Positions 7,893 to 16,522 of a DNA stretch of 36,641 nucleotides are shown piece after piece; the first letter of the stretch is position 1, and every line of letters begins with the position of its first letter. The stretch comes from Gammaproteobacteria bacterium (GTDB taxonomy: Bacteria; Pseudomonadota; Gammaproteobacteria; Pseudomonadales; Balneatricaceae), in NCBI GenBank assembly GCA_024230095.1, contig JAAERS010000062.1:1-36641 (forward strand). Direction: 5' to 3'. Made by a program: the position numbers and the translations under genes. Under the pieces are notes generated by a model. The model was not told the DNA's origin. It searched no databases and saw nothing but the letters and a program-made list of their open reading frames with translations.

Positions 7893-9419
7893 GTGGAAAA
7901 GAAGTCAGAAGTTTTGGATTTATTGGTAGTTGGTGGTGGTGTTAATGGTGTTGGCATCGCTCTGGATGCCGCCGGTAGGGGTTTAAGTGTCAGTCTGTGC
8001 GAAATGCACGATCTGGGTTCAGCAACCTCCTCCAATAGCAGTAAGTTAATACATGGTGGCTTGCGCTATCTGGAACACTATCAGTTTCGGCTGGTGCGCG
8101 AAGCATTAGCGGAACGAGAAGTTTTGCTTGCTAAGGCCCCGCATATCATGTGGCCCCTGCGTTTTCGTTTACCACACCGCCCGCATTTGCGCCCATTATG
8201 GATGATTAGAGCCGGACTTTTTCTCTATGACCATTTAAGCAAGCTAAAAAATTTGAAACCTTCGATAGGAATTAAATTTAATAATACTAGCCCTCTGCGT
8301 ACAGAAATTACCCGTGGTTTTGAGTATTCCGATGCCTGGGTGGATGATGCTCGTTTGGTAGTCCTTAATGCGATGGCTGCCAGAGATAAAGGGGCTAAGA
8401 TTCATACTTACACTCGGTGTGTCAGTGCCGTACGAAAAAATGCTTTATGGCATGTGACGCTGGAAAATCAGATTACCGGTGAACAGCAAGTTTGTACGGC
8501 TCGGGTGTTAGTTAATGCTGCAGGTCCATGGGTGGTGGATTTTTTCCAGGAGGCTCTAGCTGCCAAAGCACCCAAACAGATTCGCCTAGTCAAAGGCAGT
8601 CATATCATTGTACCTAAACTGCATGATGAACCTGAGGCTTATATATTGCAAAATGCAGATGGTCGTATTGTGTTTGTCATACCCTATGAGGGGGAGTTTT
8701 CTCTGATCGGTACTACCGATGAGGAATATAATGGGGCACCGGACAAGAGTCGTATTTCTGACCAGGAAATCGAATATTTAATATCGGTTACCAATAGTCA
8801 TTTTAAGCAAGAAATTGGTAAGCAGGATATTGTTCACACGTATTCGGGAGTGCGCCCTCTAATTGATGATGAGTCAGTTAATGCCCAGGCTGTTACCCGT
8901 GACTACAGTTTTGAAATCGACAGACCCAAAAAGGATGCGCCTCTGGTATCGGTATTTGGTGGCAAAATAACTACCTATCGTAAATTGGCAGAAGCAGTAG
9001 TGGATGCTATCGCCAAGCTCTTTGATCAGGCTGGTGAGCCTTGGACCCATAATGCCCCTCTGCCTGGTGGTGAATTTACTGACCCTAAGCAACTTGGAAA
9101 CGAATTGAAAGGAAAATTTCCATGGTTGCCAGAAATGGTTATTGGCCGCTATGTTCGCTGTTATGGCACTTTGAGCTACGTGCTCTTGGAAAATGCTAAT
9201 TCATTAGCGTCTATGGGGCGTGACTTTGGTGCCGGTCTATTTGAGAAAGAAGTAGAGTATCTGGTTGAGCATGAATGGGCGCGAAGTGCAGAAGATATTA
9301 TTTGGCGTCGCACCAAACTCGGTTTGTTTATGCAGGATGCGGAAATCTATGAGCTAGAGTGTTTTCTCAAGGCCATAAAGCCCACAAGGGATATCACACC
9401 TGAATCCCAAGTCGCATAG
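7893..9419 (+). CDS. glpD: Aerobic glycerol-3-phosphate dehydrogenase GlpD
   Basis: This 508-residue flavoprotein oxidises sn-glycerol 3-phosphate to dihydroxyacetone phosphate at the inner membrane and passes electrons to ubiquinone. It aligns with E. coli GlpD (501 residues) along its length. The FAD-binding GGGVNGVGIA is at residues 14-23, then ATSSNSSKLIHGGLRYLEHY, LRFRLPHRPHLRP, GFEYSDAWVDDARLV, KGSHIIVPKL, IGTTDEEY, TYSGVRPLIDDES and FGGKITTYRKLAE. The start is a GTG with a weak ribosome site; no in-frame ATG fits better. It lies 207 bases after glpR and has its own promoter with GlpR-like sites. A glycerol kinase and facilitator are not in the window, so glycerol 3-phosphate may come from the GDPD route. 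Confidence 0.96.
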   Translation: MEKKSEVLDLLVVGGGVNGVGIALDAAGRGLSVSLCEMHDLGSATSSNSSKLIHGGLRYLEHYQFRLVREALAEREVLLAKAPHIMWPLRFRLPHRPHLRPLWMIRAGLFLYDHLSKLKNLKPSIGIKFNNTSPLRTEITRGFEYSDAWVDDARLVVLNAMAARDKGAKIHTYTRCVSAVRKNALWHVTLENQITGEQQVCTARVLVNAAGPWVVDFFQEALAAKAPKQIRLVKGSHIIVPKLHDEPEAYILQNADGRIVFVIPYEGEFSLIGTTDEEYNGAPDKSRISDQEIEYLISVTNSHFKQEIGKQDIVHTYSGVRPLIDDESVNAQAVTRDYSFEIDRPKKDAPLVSVFGGKITTYRKLAEAVVDAIAKLFDQAGEPWTHNAPLPGGEFTDPKQLGNELKGKFPWLPEMVIGRYVRCYGTLSYVLLENANSLASMGRDFGAGLFEKEVEYLVEHEWARSAEDIIWRRTKLGLFMQDAEIYELECFLKAIKPTRDITPESQVA

Positions 9420-9616
9420 GGACGCTGTGACAGGGTCCCTGAAGGGTGGGTTACCACAGTGCATTTTTAAGCGCTTGGTTTGCCCCCCCCTTATCAATAC
9501 TTTCAATACCCAGACAATAGTTTGATTGTCTTACCTTGTATTTAAGTCTTATTTGCACAAGGCATTGGGTGTAGTGAGTCTAAATAAATAAAATCGCAAA
9601 TTCTTATAGGATCAAA

Positions 9617-11257
9617 GTGACTGGCACCAAAGTAATTATAGATTTGTTCGGTAGTGTAGCCCTTCTATTGTGGGGATTGCATATGGTTCGTAGCAGCATT
9701 ATCCAGGCTTATGGTGGTTCACTGCGGGCATCGTTAAGGAATTTTCTAGATAACAGGTGTAAGGCGTTCGTCGGTGGTTTGGGTATCACATTACTTCTAC
9801 AAAGCAGTACTGCTACAGCCTTGTTGGCCAGTTCCTTTATCACTAGCGTGCCGGCTCTGGGATTATTGCTGGGTGCCGATGTAGGCACGGCATTAGTTGC
9901 TCAAGTCTTGTCTTTTAAGCCATTTTGGTTGTCACCTATGCTCTTGTTTACGGGCTTTGTTATGTTTAGCCAGCTGTCCAGAGAGCGGGACAAGCAGTGG
10001 GGTATGTTTTGTATTGGTCTTGGACTGATGCTGCTGGCGCTGCAACTGATTTTGTCTGCATCTGGCCCTATGCGGGATTCCGATATTGCTCAAGGGGTAC
10101 TGGCTGCCTTGGCTAGTGATCCCATATTGGCAGTACTGGTGGCAGCCATCTTTACCTATATGGCTCATTCTAGCCTTGCCATTATTCTGCTGGTCGTATC
10201 ACTTGCGGGAACAGGTGTTCTTGGTGTCCCAGTGGCGTTGACTTTGGTGTTGGGGGCAAATCTTGGGGGTGCCTTGCCAGCTGTGATGGCTACCATGAAT
10301 AAAACCCCTGAGGTTAGGCGGCCACCAATTGGAAACTTCTTGTTCAGACTTTTTGGTTGTATCTTAGTGCTTCCTTGGCTTGGCCAAGTCGAACTATTGC
10401 TGCCGCTGATAGAACTGGATGCTGGACGACAAATAGTCAACTTCCACCTGCTATTCAATTTAGTATTGGTGGCTGTCGCATTGCCGCTGGTGCACCTGAT
10501 GGCACAATTGACCGAGGCGCTATTGCCAGCTGAACTTAATGATGAACAGGAATTTAAGCCTCGTCATTTAGATGCGGCTGCATTGGAGGTGCCAGCTCTG
10601 GCTTTGTCCAATGTTGTGCGGGAAATATTACGCATGGGCGATACTTTGGAGTCAATGATTAGCTCTACTCTTGATGCGCTAAAGAACGAGGATCAAAATC
10701 TGGTTCAACAGATGAAAAAATCGGATGACCTTATTGATGACTTCCATGAAAAAATCCATCTTTATCTTACTCAGTTAAGTCGCGAATCATTGAATGAGAA
10801 AGATAGCCGCCGCTGTAATGAAATTATGGCTTTCGCCACTAATCTAGAACATGTTGGCGACATTATCGAACGCAGTCTAGCTCTGTTGATCGCCAAGAAA
10901 AACCAGCAACAGTTGCATTTTTCTGCAGGTGATAAGGAAGAAATAAAGCAACTTTATTTGTGCGTGCAAACCAACATGAAGCTGGCATTTAGCGTGTTTT
11001 TGTCTGGTGATTTGAATAGTGCTCGCCACTTGCTTGAGCAAAAAACTGAGGTTCGGGATCTGGAGCACGGTGCGGTTAACCGCCATCAGAAGCGTCTGCG
11101 TGAGCAGGATCACCATGATATTAACGTCAGCGCGTTATATCTTGATATTCTGCGCGATTTAAAAAAAATCAATTCTTGTTTGGTATCGGTTGCCTATCCG
11201 ATTCTTGACCATGCAGGGGAATTACGAGACAGCCGGTTGCGGGTAAGTCATTCATAA
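9617..11257 (+). CDS. Na/Pi cotransporter family protein with PhoU-like C-terminal domain
   Basis: The 546-residue protein has an N-terminal membrane part (about residues 1-305, roughly eight to ten segments). It carries the family's inverted repeat signatures: QSSTATALL at 62-70 and a degenerate second copy, HSSLAIILL, near 184, with GADVG and GANLG after them. Residues about 330-530 are a helical PhoU-like domain (ATNLEHVGDIIERS). Relatives include NptA and E. coli YjbB; YjbB has been reported to act as a phosphate exporter. The start is a GTG at 9617 with AGGA a few bases upstream. The location 197 bases after glpD suggests disposal of phosphate released from organophosphates, but uptake cannot be excluded. 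Confidence 0.88.
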   Translation: MTGTKVIIDLFGSVALLLWGLHMVRSSIIQAYGGSLRASLRNFLDNRCKAFVGGLGITLLLQSSTATALLASSFITSVPALGLLLGADVGTALVAQVLSFKPFWLSPMLLFTGFVMFSQLSRERDKQWGMFCIGLGLMLLALQLILSASGPMRDSDIAQGVLAALASDPILAVLVAAIFTYMAHSSLAIILLVVSLAGTGVLGVPVALTLVLGANLGGALPAVMATMNKTPEVRRPPIGNFLFRLFGCILVLPWLGQVELLLPLIELDAGRQIVNFHLLFNLVLVAVALPLVHLMAQLTEALLPAELNDEQEFKPRHLDAAALEVPALALSNVVREILRMGDTLESMISSTLDALKNEDQNLVQQMKKSDDLIDDFHEKIHLYLTQLSRESLNEKDSRRCNEIMAFATNLEHVGDIIERSLALLIAKKNQQQLHFSAGDKEEIKQLYLCVQTNMKLAFSVFLSGDLNSARHLLEQKTEVRDLEHGAVNRHQKRLREQDHHDINVSALYLDILRDLKKINSCLVSVAYPILDHAGELRDSRLRVSHS

Positions 11258-11353
11258 TGTGCAGTCCGAAGACCGTGACCTATGTTGGCAAGTGGCTTTT
11301 GGCAGATAGTTGTATGACCTTGTGGCGCCCCATCAATAGCGCCAGTGGTTGGT

Positions 11354-12187
11354 TCACACAAACCGCATGGACAAATCGATAGACTGGCAATCCTTGGTCA
11401 ACGCCCCGATGGAAATATAATCGACACCGGTTTCAGCTATGGGTATGAGGGTCGTGTTGGTGATGCCACCAGAAGCCTCTAGTTTGGCTGTGCCTTTTGC
11501 TAGTCGCACGGCAGCTCGCATGTCCTCAAGGCTGAAATTATCCAGCATAATGGTGTCTGCTTTGGCCTCAATGGCTTGTTTCAGCTCAGCCATGGATTCC
11601 ACCTCCACTTCTACTGGCTTACCCGGTGAGTTGCTGCGGGCGGTGTTGATGGCTTGGGCAATACCACCACAAGCCGCGATGTGATTTTCCTTAATAAGAT
11701 AGGCGTCGTACAAACCGATACGGTGGTTGTGGCAGTTGCCGCAACTAACGGCGTATTTTTGCGCTTTACGCAGGCCCGGTATGGTCTTACGCGTATCCAA
11801 CAACTTCACTGGTGTATGGGCTACTAGACTGGCGTAATAGGCGGCTATGGTGGCGGTGCCAGACAAACATTGCAAAAAATTTAACGCACAACGTTCGAAA
11901 GTTAACAAGCGGCGGGCAGAGCCCGTTGCTTCAAACAAGGTTTGGTTGGCTTGGGCGCGATCACCATCCGCTACATGCCATTGGATTTGGATATTGCTAT
12001 CTATTTGCTTGGCCACCTCATTTACCCAGTCTATACCGCAAATAGTGGCATCTTCGCGAGTAATAACACGAGCGTGAGCCTGTTCGTTGGCAGGGATAAG
12101 CGCCGCGGTGATATCGCCAGTACCCAAGTCTTCTTCTAGGGCAGTGGTAACATTGATGATTAGGTCGCTTTTCAGGTTTTCGCTCAT
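11354..12187 (-). CDS. nadC: Nicotinate-nucleotide pyrophosphorylase (quinolinate phosphoribosyltransferase)
   Basis: From the ATG at 12187 the protein has 277 residues, close to the family's usual 280-300. It converts quinolinate and PRPP to nicotinate mononucleotide, CO2 and PPi in de novo NAD synthesis. Visible family blocks are [15 protein letters not shown] near the N-terminus, [38 protein letters not shown] with [41 protein letters not shown], and LEASGGI with DYISIGALT. The longer frame to 12271 adds 28 residues unlike the family and is rejected. It is 106 bases downstream of the AEC carrier on the same strand and converges with the Na/Pi gene. Confidence 0.94.
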   Translation of the reverse strand: MSENLKSDLIINVTTALEEDLGTGDITAALIPANEQAHARVITREDATICGIDWVNEVAKQIDSNIQIQWHVADGDRAQANQTLFEATGSARRLLTFERCALNFLQCLSGTATIAAYYASLVAHTPVKLLDTRKTIPGLRKAQKYAVSCGNCHNHRIGLYDAYLIKENHIAACGGIAQAINTARSNSPGKPVEVEVESMAELKQAIEAKADTIMLDNFSLEDMRAAVRLAKGTAKLEASGGITNTTLIPIAETGVDYISIGALTKDCQSIDLSMRFV

Positions 12188-12293
12188 GGTGTGCTCAGGG
12201 CAATGTATCTGTTTAAAAGAGGGCTGGCATTTTAACACAGCCACAAAAAGGAGCAATTGCTGACCGGTCAAAAGGCCTATTAACAGTGAGTAG

Positions 12294-13181
12294 TCACAGA
12301 ATTATGGCTAAAGTAATAGGAATAGTCAGCACGGCAGATAGGTTGCTGATTAATACGATAGCGGCTACGCGCTGGGGCTCCTGTTGCAACTGCTCTGCTA
12401 CCATGTAATTGAGCACGGCTGGGGGTAACACTGAAAATAATAGGAGCGCAGTATAGTGCTCACTGGAGAGGTCTATAAATAGTGGTACTGTTAATGCCAT
12501 GGCCAGACCTGACAAAGGGCACAAGATGGCACCAGCTAACCCTAGGCGCCAGTCCTGGAAGTTTACATCCAGCATGCGCATACCAAGAGTAAATAGCATC
12601 AATGGTATGCAAATTTCACCCAGCATGGAGAGGGGGATTTGTATTACTTCCGGGGGTCTTACGCCAGTACTCGCAAGCGCCAAGCCCGCTATGGTGGCAA
12701 TGATCATAGGTTGGCGGAACACCCCGATTATGCCTTTGTTGGGGCGAATAAGGTACACCCCAAGAGTGAAATGCAAAATCATTTCTACTAGAAAAAATAC
12801 CATGGCGACGGCTAAAAAATCACTACCAAAGGTTAGTATCATCAGGGGGATGCCTAAATTGCCCACATTGTTAAACATCATGGGCGGCACCAAAGTCTTC
12901 ACTTGCCAGGGTGATAATTTAATAATTGGCCAAAGCACTAGACCGGAGCCAATAATGACCCACGTAGCGGCGGCTGCCAATTGGCCAAGATGGACGATAT
13001 CGACACTTCTATCTATCAAAACAGAAAAAACCAGCATGGGTACAAAAACATCCATATTGACCTGGTTGAGAATGCTGATATCTGGCTTGCGCCATAGGCC
13101 ATAGAGTGCGCCTATTGAGACTACGCCAATGATGGGTAGTACAATGCTAAGGACTCTTTCTGCTATCGCCAGATCGATCAT
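12294..13181 (-). CDS. AEC-family transporter (auxin efflux carrier / malonate-type permease)
   Basis: A 295-residue integral membrane protein with about ten hydrophobic segments and the family's two-halved pattern ([13 protein letters not shown] near the start; [16 protein letters not shown] in the middle, with the conserved Asn-rich and GxP features; [14 protein letters not shown] near the end). AEC proteins move organic anions such as malonate and other carboxylates in bacteria. The start codon lies about 27 bases beyond the TRAP operon terminator, so expression may rely on read-through or a weak local promoter. Its location beside a TRAP system with a PdhR operator suggests a carboxylate substrate, but nothing in the sequence fixes which. 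Confidence 0.85.
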   Translation of the reverse strand: MIDLAIAERVLSIVLPIIGVVSIGALYGLWRKPDISILNQVNMDVFVPMLVFSVLIDRSVDIVHLGQLAAAATWVIIGSGLVLWPIIKLSPWQVKTLVPPMMFNNVGNLGIPLMILTFGSDFLAVAMVFFLVEMILHFTLGVYLIRPNKGIIGVFRQPMIIATIAGLALASTGVRPPEVIQIPLSMLGEICIPLMLFTLGMRMLDVNFQDWRLGLAGAILCPLSGLAMALTVPLFIDLSSEHYTALLLFSVLPPAVLNYMVAEQLQQEPQRVAAIVLISNLSAVLTIPITLAIIL

Positions 13182-13207
13182 TTATGTGCCTATGGGTATT
13201 TATGGTT

Positions 13208-13242
13208 AAAAAAAACGCCTCGGAGTGTGGCTCAGAGGCGTT
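13208..13242 (-). terminator. Rho-independent terminator of the TRAP operon
   Basis: On the - strand an 8-bp stem (AACGCCTC and GAGGCGTT), strengthened by an inner GAG/CTC pairing, is followed by a run of eight T residues counting those in the stem. It sits about 60 bases after the dctM stop codon and before the AEC gene. Confidence 0.85.
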
Positions 13243-13300
13243 AGTTAGATTGCTTTTTGGGCTAGACCATACAGTCGATAACTTTATGGCCTAGCAAAGG

Positions 13301-14689
13301 CTAATTGCCGTAGGCTACGGCAGGCAACCACAAGGAAATTTCTGGCCAGAATAGCAGGATCATCATGCCTGTTAACTGGAGTCCAATGAATGGCACCACA
13401 CCTTTGTAGATGTCAGTTAACTTGACTCCTGGAGGGCAAACACCTTTGAGGTAGAACAAGGCAAAGCCAACGGGCGGGGTGAGAAAGCTCGTTTGCAAGG
13501 CCATGGCCACCAGCATGACGAACCATACCAACTCAGGATTGTCCACAACACCATAGCCGTTGATATCCAGGCCAAGGGCAGAGATAACCGGGGCTAGTAG
13601 TGGCAGTACAATGAGGGTGATTTCGATCCAGTCGAGGAAGAACCCCAGTAGAAAGATAATGCCCAATATAAACAGGATGATGCCATAAGGACCAAAAGGT
13701 AAACTAGTCAAGAAGGATTCAATTAGTTCATCTCCACCTAGTTCGCGCAAAACTAATGCAAAACAAGTGGCACCGATAAAGATAGCAAAGATGTAAGCCG
13801 TTGTATTATACGTGCCTAAAACCGCTTCTTTGAGGACACTTAGCTTAAACTTACCGTTGTACATTGCTAACAAAGTAGCACCCAGTGCACCTACGCCAGA
13901 GGCCTCAGTAGGAGTGGCTATGCCGGCAAATATGGAGCCTAAAACGGCAAAAATCAATAACAGGGTGGGTAGTACGCTTTGAATAACCCGCAATACTACG
14001 CCCCAATCAGGAGATTTTGCATCTTTTGGTAGTGGCGCATAGCTAGGTTTGAAGATGCCCACTGCCAAGATGTAAATAATGTACAGAGAGCCCAAGATGA
14101 TGCCTGGGAATACCGCCCCCATAAATAGGTCACCAACGGACAAACCGAGTTGGTCAGCCATGATAACCAGCATGATACTAGGTGGAATCAAGATGCCTAG
14201 GGTACCTGCGCTGGCAATAGTACCTAAGGCCAAAGGCATATTGTAGCCTTGTTTTTGCATGGCCGGTAAGGACATGACGGCCAGTAGTACCACAGAGGCA
14301 CCGATGATACCTGTTGAGGCCGCAAGGATAATGCCGATGGAGATGACGGTAATGGCTAGTCCACCTCGAACCTTGCCAAACATGTCTTGTAATGCGTTCA
14401 TCAGGCGCTCAGCGACCCCTGATTTGTCCAGCATAATGCCCATAAATATAAACATGGGTAGGGCAACCAAAATCCAGTTGTCCATGATTTTGAAGACTCT
14501 GTTGACAACTAGGCCCAGAGTGGTCATATCCAGCCCTGTCCAAGTGCCCAGGTAAATATCCGCTAGGTAACCCGCCACGCAGAAGATGACACCGACGCCA
14601 CCTAGCACCCAGGCTACGGGAAAACCGGTAAATAGCAAAAGAATAAAACTGCCAAACATGGCAAGTACGAGAATCTCATTGGCTTCCAC
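13301..14689 (-). CDS. dctM: TRAP transporter large membrane subunit (DctM family)
   Basis: This 462-residue protein has about twelve membrane segments. Recognisable DctM blocks are the N-terminal LLLFTGFPVAWVLGG, PMFIFMGIMLDKSG, GGLAITVISIG, GTIASAGTLGILIPPSIMLVIMAD, IFAGIATPTEASGVGALGA and the C-terminal TSFLTPPVGFALFYLKGVCP. It is the ion-coupled translocation subunit of a tripartite ATP-independent periplasmic transporter. It is somewhat longer than the usual 425 residues, partly through a loop after the first segments. The gene begins two bases after the dctQ stop, so the two membrane subunits are translated together. Confidence 0.93.
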   Translation of the reverse strand: MEANEILVLAMFGSFILLLFTGFPVAWVLGGVGVIFCVAGYLADIYLGTWTGLDMTTLGLVVNRVFKIMDNWILVALPMFIFMGIMLDKSGVAERLMNALQDMFGKVRGGLAITVISIGIILAASTGIIGASVVLLAVMSLPAMQKQGYNMPLALGTIASAGTLGILIPPSIMLVIMADQLGLSVGDLFMGAVFPGIILGSLYIIYILAVGIFKPSYAPLPKDAKSPDWGVVLRVIQSVLPTLLLIFAVLGSIFAGIATPTEASGVGALGATLLAMYNGKFKLSVLKEAVLGTYNTTAYIFAIFIGATCFALVLRELGGDELIESFLTSLPFGPYGIILFILGIIFLLGFFLDWIEITLIVLPLLAPVISALGLDINGYGVVDNPELVWFVMLVAMALQTSFLTPPVGFALFYLKGVCPPGVKLTDIYKGVVPFIGLQLTGMMILLFWPEISLWLPAVAYGN

Positions 14690-14691
14690 GA

Positions 14692-15219
14692 TTAAGCTCC
14701 TTCAGATACAGGTGTACGTAGCAGGTGGATGCATCGTGAAATGCGACCTACAAAAGCAAATAACAATAATCCGCAACTAAGGGGAATAACGGCCTTGATG
14801 GCCCAGGTGTATGGCAGTCCTGATGGTGACCAGGATCTCTCACCGACACGCCATGACTCATAGACAAACTCAAAGCTGTTCAAGAATAAGGTGCCGATAA
14901 ACGGTATGGCCAGAAACAACATCCCCAAAATTTCTATCCACTGTTGTGTGCGAATGTTTAGATTGTGATGTAAAAGGTCTACACGAACATGTTTGTCTAA
15001 TACTTGCGTATAAGCCATGCCAAACATAACGCCAATGGCGTATAGGTGCCACTGAAGCTCTTCTAGAGCGATAAGGCCGGCGTGAAAGCCGCGGCGTAAG
15101 ACTATTTGGCTAATAATGGCAATAATTAGCAGCACATAAGTCCAGGCAATAGCATTACTGAGACGTTTAATGCCTGTGTCGATGCTATCGGCTACGGTGA
15201 GTAATACCGATTCGTTCAT
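14692..15219 (-). CDS. dctQ: TRAP transporter small membrane subunit (DctQ family)
   Basis: A 175-residue protein with four hydrophobic segments, the standard DctQ layout, including the motif ELQWHLYAIGVMFGMAYTQVLDKHVRVDLL (here given only as a block name) with the conserved HVRVD after the third segment. DctQ joins DctM to the binding protein. Its upstream region contains two successive hairpins that separate it from dctP. The start ATG at 15219 follows a purine-rich GGAGACCGAC. Position in a dctP-dctQ-dctM cluster makes the assignment secure although small subunits diverge strongly. Confidence 0.9.
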   Translation of the reverse strand: MNESVLLTVADSIDTGIKRLSNAIAWTYVLLIIAIISQIVLRRGFHAGLIALEELQWHLYAIGVMFGMAYTQVLDKHVRVDLLHHNLNIRTQQWIEILGMLFLAIPFIGTLFLNSFEFVYESWRVGERSWSPSGLPYTWAIKAVIPLSCGLLLFAFVGRISRCIHLLRTPVSEGA

Positions 15220-15240
15220 GTCGGTCTCCAGAACATATTA

Positions 15241-15292
15241 AAAAAAGGGCGTATCCAAGCATATTATTTATCATATACGACCTGGATACGCC
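15241..15292 (-). terminator. Second hairpin with T run between dctP and dctQ
   Basis: A perfect 10-bp stem (GGCGTATCCA at 15248-15257 and TGGATACGCC at 15283-15292) encloses a 25-base AT-rich loop. On the - strand it is followed by CTTTTTTT. It lies between the dctP stop and the dctQ start, so it probably reduces transcription into dctQM. Confidence 0.75.
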
Positions 15293-15295
15293 AGT

Positions 15296-15326
15296 AAAAA
15301 GAGCCGCCTATTTCTAGGTAGCTCTT
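15296..15326 (-). terminator. First terminator-like hairpin after dctP
   Basis: On the - strand, a stem of ten positions starting GAGC and ending GCTC, with one mismatch and one G-U pair, is capped by a GAAA tetraloop and followed by five T residues. It begins about 30 bases after the dctP stop, just before the second hairpin. Confidence 0.7.
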
Positions 15327-15355
15327 CTAGGAGGTTCTATATTAAGAAAATATAG

Positions 15356-16414
15356 TTACTTGCGTGGTAAGAACGCGTTGGTTTCCCATAGGTCGTAACC
15401 TGCACGGAATTCGGACAGATCAGCGTATACCTTGGCGAAGAAAGCATCTTCAGTTGCGAACTCAACAGCAACTTGATCCCAAGTTGTCTTGAATGTGTTC
15501 AGCATATCATCGCTCCAGTACATGATCTTCACGCCGTTCTCTTCAGCTTTAGCCATAACGTCGAACTGAGACGCTTCACCTTCAGCGAAGGAGTTAGTCA
15601 AAGATGCGCGACAAGACATTTGAACAACTTTCTTTTGACGGTCAGACATCTTGTTCCAAGCATCGCCGTTGATCAGCAATTCGAACAAGGTGGCTTGTTG
15701 ATGCCAGCCAGGGAAGTAGTTGTACTTAACGATCTTATGCAGACCCAAACGCTGGTCGATAGCTGGTTGGGAGAACTCGGTTGCATCGATAGCGCCTTTT
15801 TCTAGAGCACCAAAGATTTCACCACCTGGCAGACCTACTGTGCTTACGCCCAGTTTTTCCATTACCTTGGCACCTAAACCGAAGAAACGCATGTTCAAGC
15901 CTTTCAGGTCTTCAGGTGAGTTGATTGGGTTGGCGAACCAACCAGATGTTTCTGGAGATAGAATGGCACAAGGCTCAACGTGAACGTTATAGCCGTTGCT
16001 GTCATACATTTCCTGATAAAGCGCTAGGCCGTTACCGTACAGGATCCAAGCTAGGTACTCACCGGCTTCTGGGCCGAAAGGTACGGAAGAGAAGATAGGT
16101 GCAGCAGGCATTTTACCAGCATGGTAACCAGCCGTGGTGTAACCGGCGTTCACTTTACCACTGGATACGGCGTCTAGAATTTCTGGTGTAGATACCAGTT
16201 TCTTAGGCTCGTAAAACTTCATCTTCAAAGTGCCATCGCCTAGAGCGTTAATGGTGTCTTGAATTTCGATGATTGGGCTACCTAGAGCCGGTAGGGTTGA
16301 TGGGAAGGCAACTGGCGTTTTCAGCAGGATGTTGTTCTCCACTGTTGCGGCTGTTGCAGAAGCTGTCGCAAGGGTAAGTGCGGCAGCAGTCAGTGTAGTC
16401 TTGAGTAGCTTCAT
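15356..16414 (-). CDS. dctP: TRAP transporter substrate-binding protein (DctP family, probably 2-oxoacid or monocarboxylate type)
   Basis: From the ATG at 16414 this is a 352-residue periplasmic protein. Residues 1-23 form a signal peptide ending ATA-A. GAGGA ends five bases before this ATG; a TTG four codons upstream lies inside the ribosome site and is rejected. The mature protein shows MKFYEPKKLV, GYHAGKMPAAPIFSSVPFGP, LGVSTVGLPGGEIFGALEKG, AIDATEFSQPAIDQRLGLHK and NYFPGWHQQ, the pattern of TakP-like and lactate-type DctP proteins, with Arg in MRFFG probably pairing with a carboxylate. A PdhR operator lies upstream, supporting pyruvate or a related acid as ligand. The subfamily assignment is from memory and needs an alignment. 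Confidence 0.9.
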   Translation of the reverse strand: MKLLKTTLTAAALTLATASATAATVENNILLKTPVAFPSTLPALGSPIIEIQDTINALGDGTLKMKFYEPKKLVSTPEILDAVSSGKVNAGYTTAGYHAGKMPAAPIFSSVPFGPEAGEYLAWILYGNGLALYQEMYDSNGYNVHVEPCAILSPETSGWFANPINSPEDLKGLNMRFFGLGAKVMEKLGVSTVGLPGGEIFGALEKGAIDATEFSQPAIDQRLGLHKIVKYNYFPGWHQQATLFELLINGDAWNKMSDRQKKVVQMSCRASLTNSFAEGEASQFDVMAKAEENGVKIMYWSDDMLNTFKTTWDQVAVEFATEDAFFAKVYADLSEFRAGYDLWETNAFLPRK

Positions 16415-16489
16415 GGTGTTCCTCAAAAGATTTAGTTTTTTTTATGACCACATGGAAATATTCCAGTGGTTCCTTTTCCAAAATGGTTA

Positions 16490-16504
16490 ATTGGTCATAC
16501 CAAT
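16490..16504. promoter_or_regulatory. PdhR operator downstream of the dctP promoter
   Basis: ATTGGTCATACCAAT is a perfect inverted repeat around a 3-base centre and matches the E. coli PdhR consensus ATTGGTNNNACCAAT at every fixed position. It lies 75 bases upstream of the dctP ATG and, by the promoter predicted here, about 10-25 bases downstream of the transcription start, a classic repression position. Confidence 0.85.
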
Positions 16505-16522
16505 GTACCGAATGGTGACTAC

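Noticed and set aside
9428-9444. CAGGG-T-CCCTG repeat after glpD as a terminator
   Set aside because: The one-base spacer cannot form a normal loop with the full stem and no T run follows.
9483-9490. Run of eight C residues upstream of the Na/Pi gene, possible phase-variable tract
   Set aside because: It is about 127 bases from the start codon and not between plausible promoter hexamers, so a switching role is unsupported; a chance or assembly-sensitive homopolymer is simpler.
12261-12270. TGACCGGTCA palindrome between the AEC gene and nadC, considered as an operator
   Set aside because: A single 10-bp palindrome with no promoter hexamers nearby and no match to an operator I know.
12499-13104. 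201-residue + strand ORF, and similar long antisense frames at 3987-4514 and 27113-27646
   Set aside because: They lie fully inside clear genes on the other strand (AEC carrier, second PhnE-like permease, GroEL) and have shadow-like compositions.
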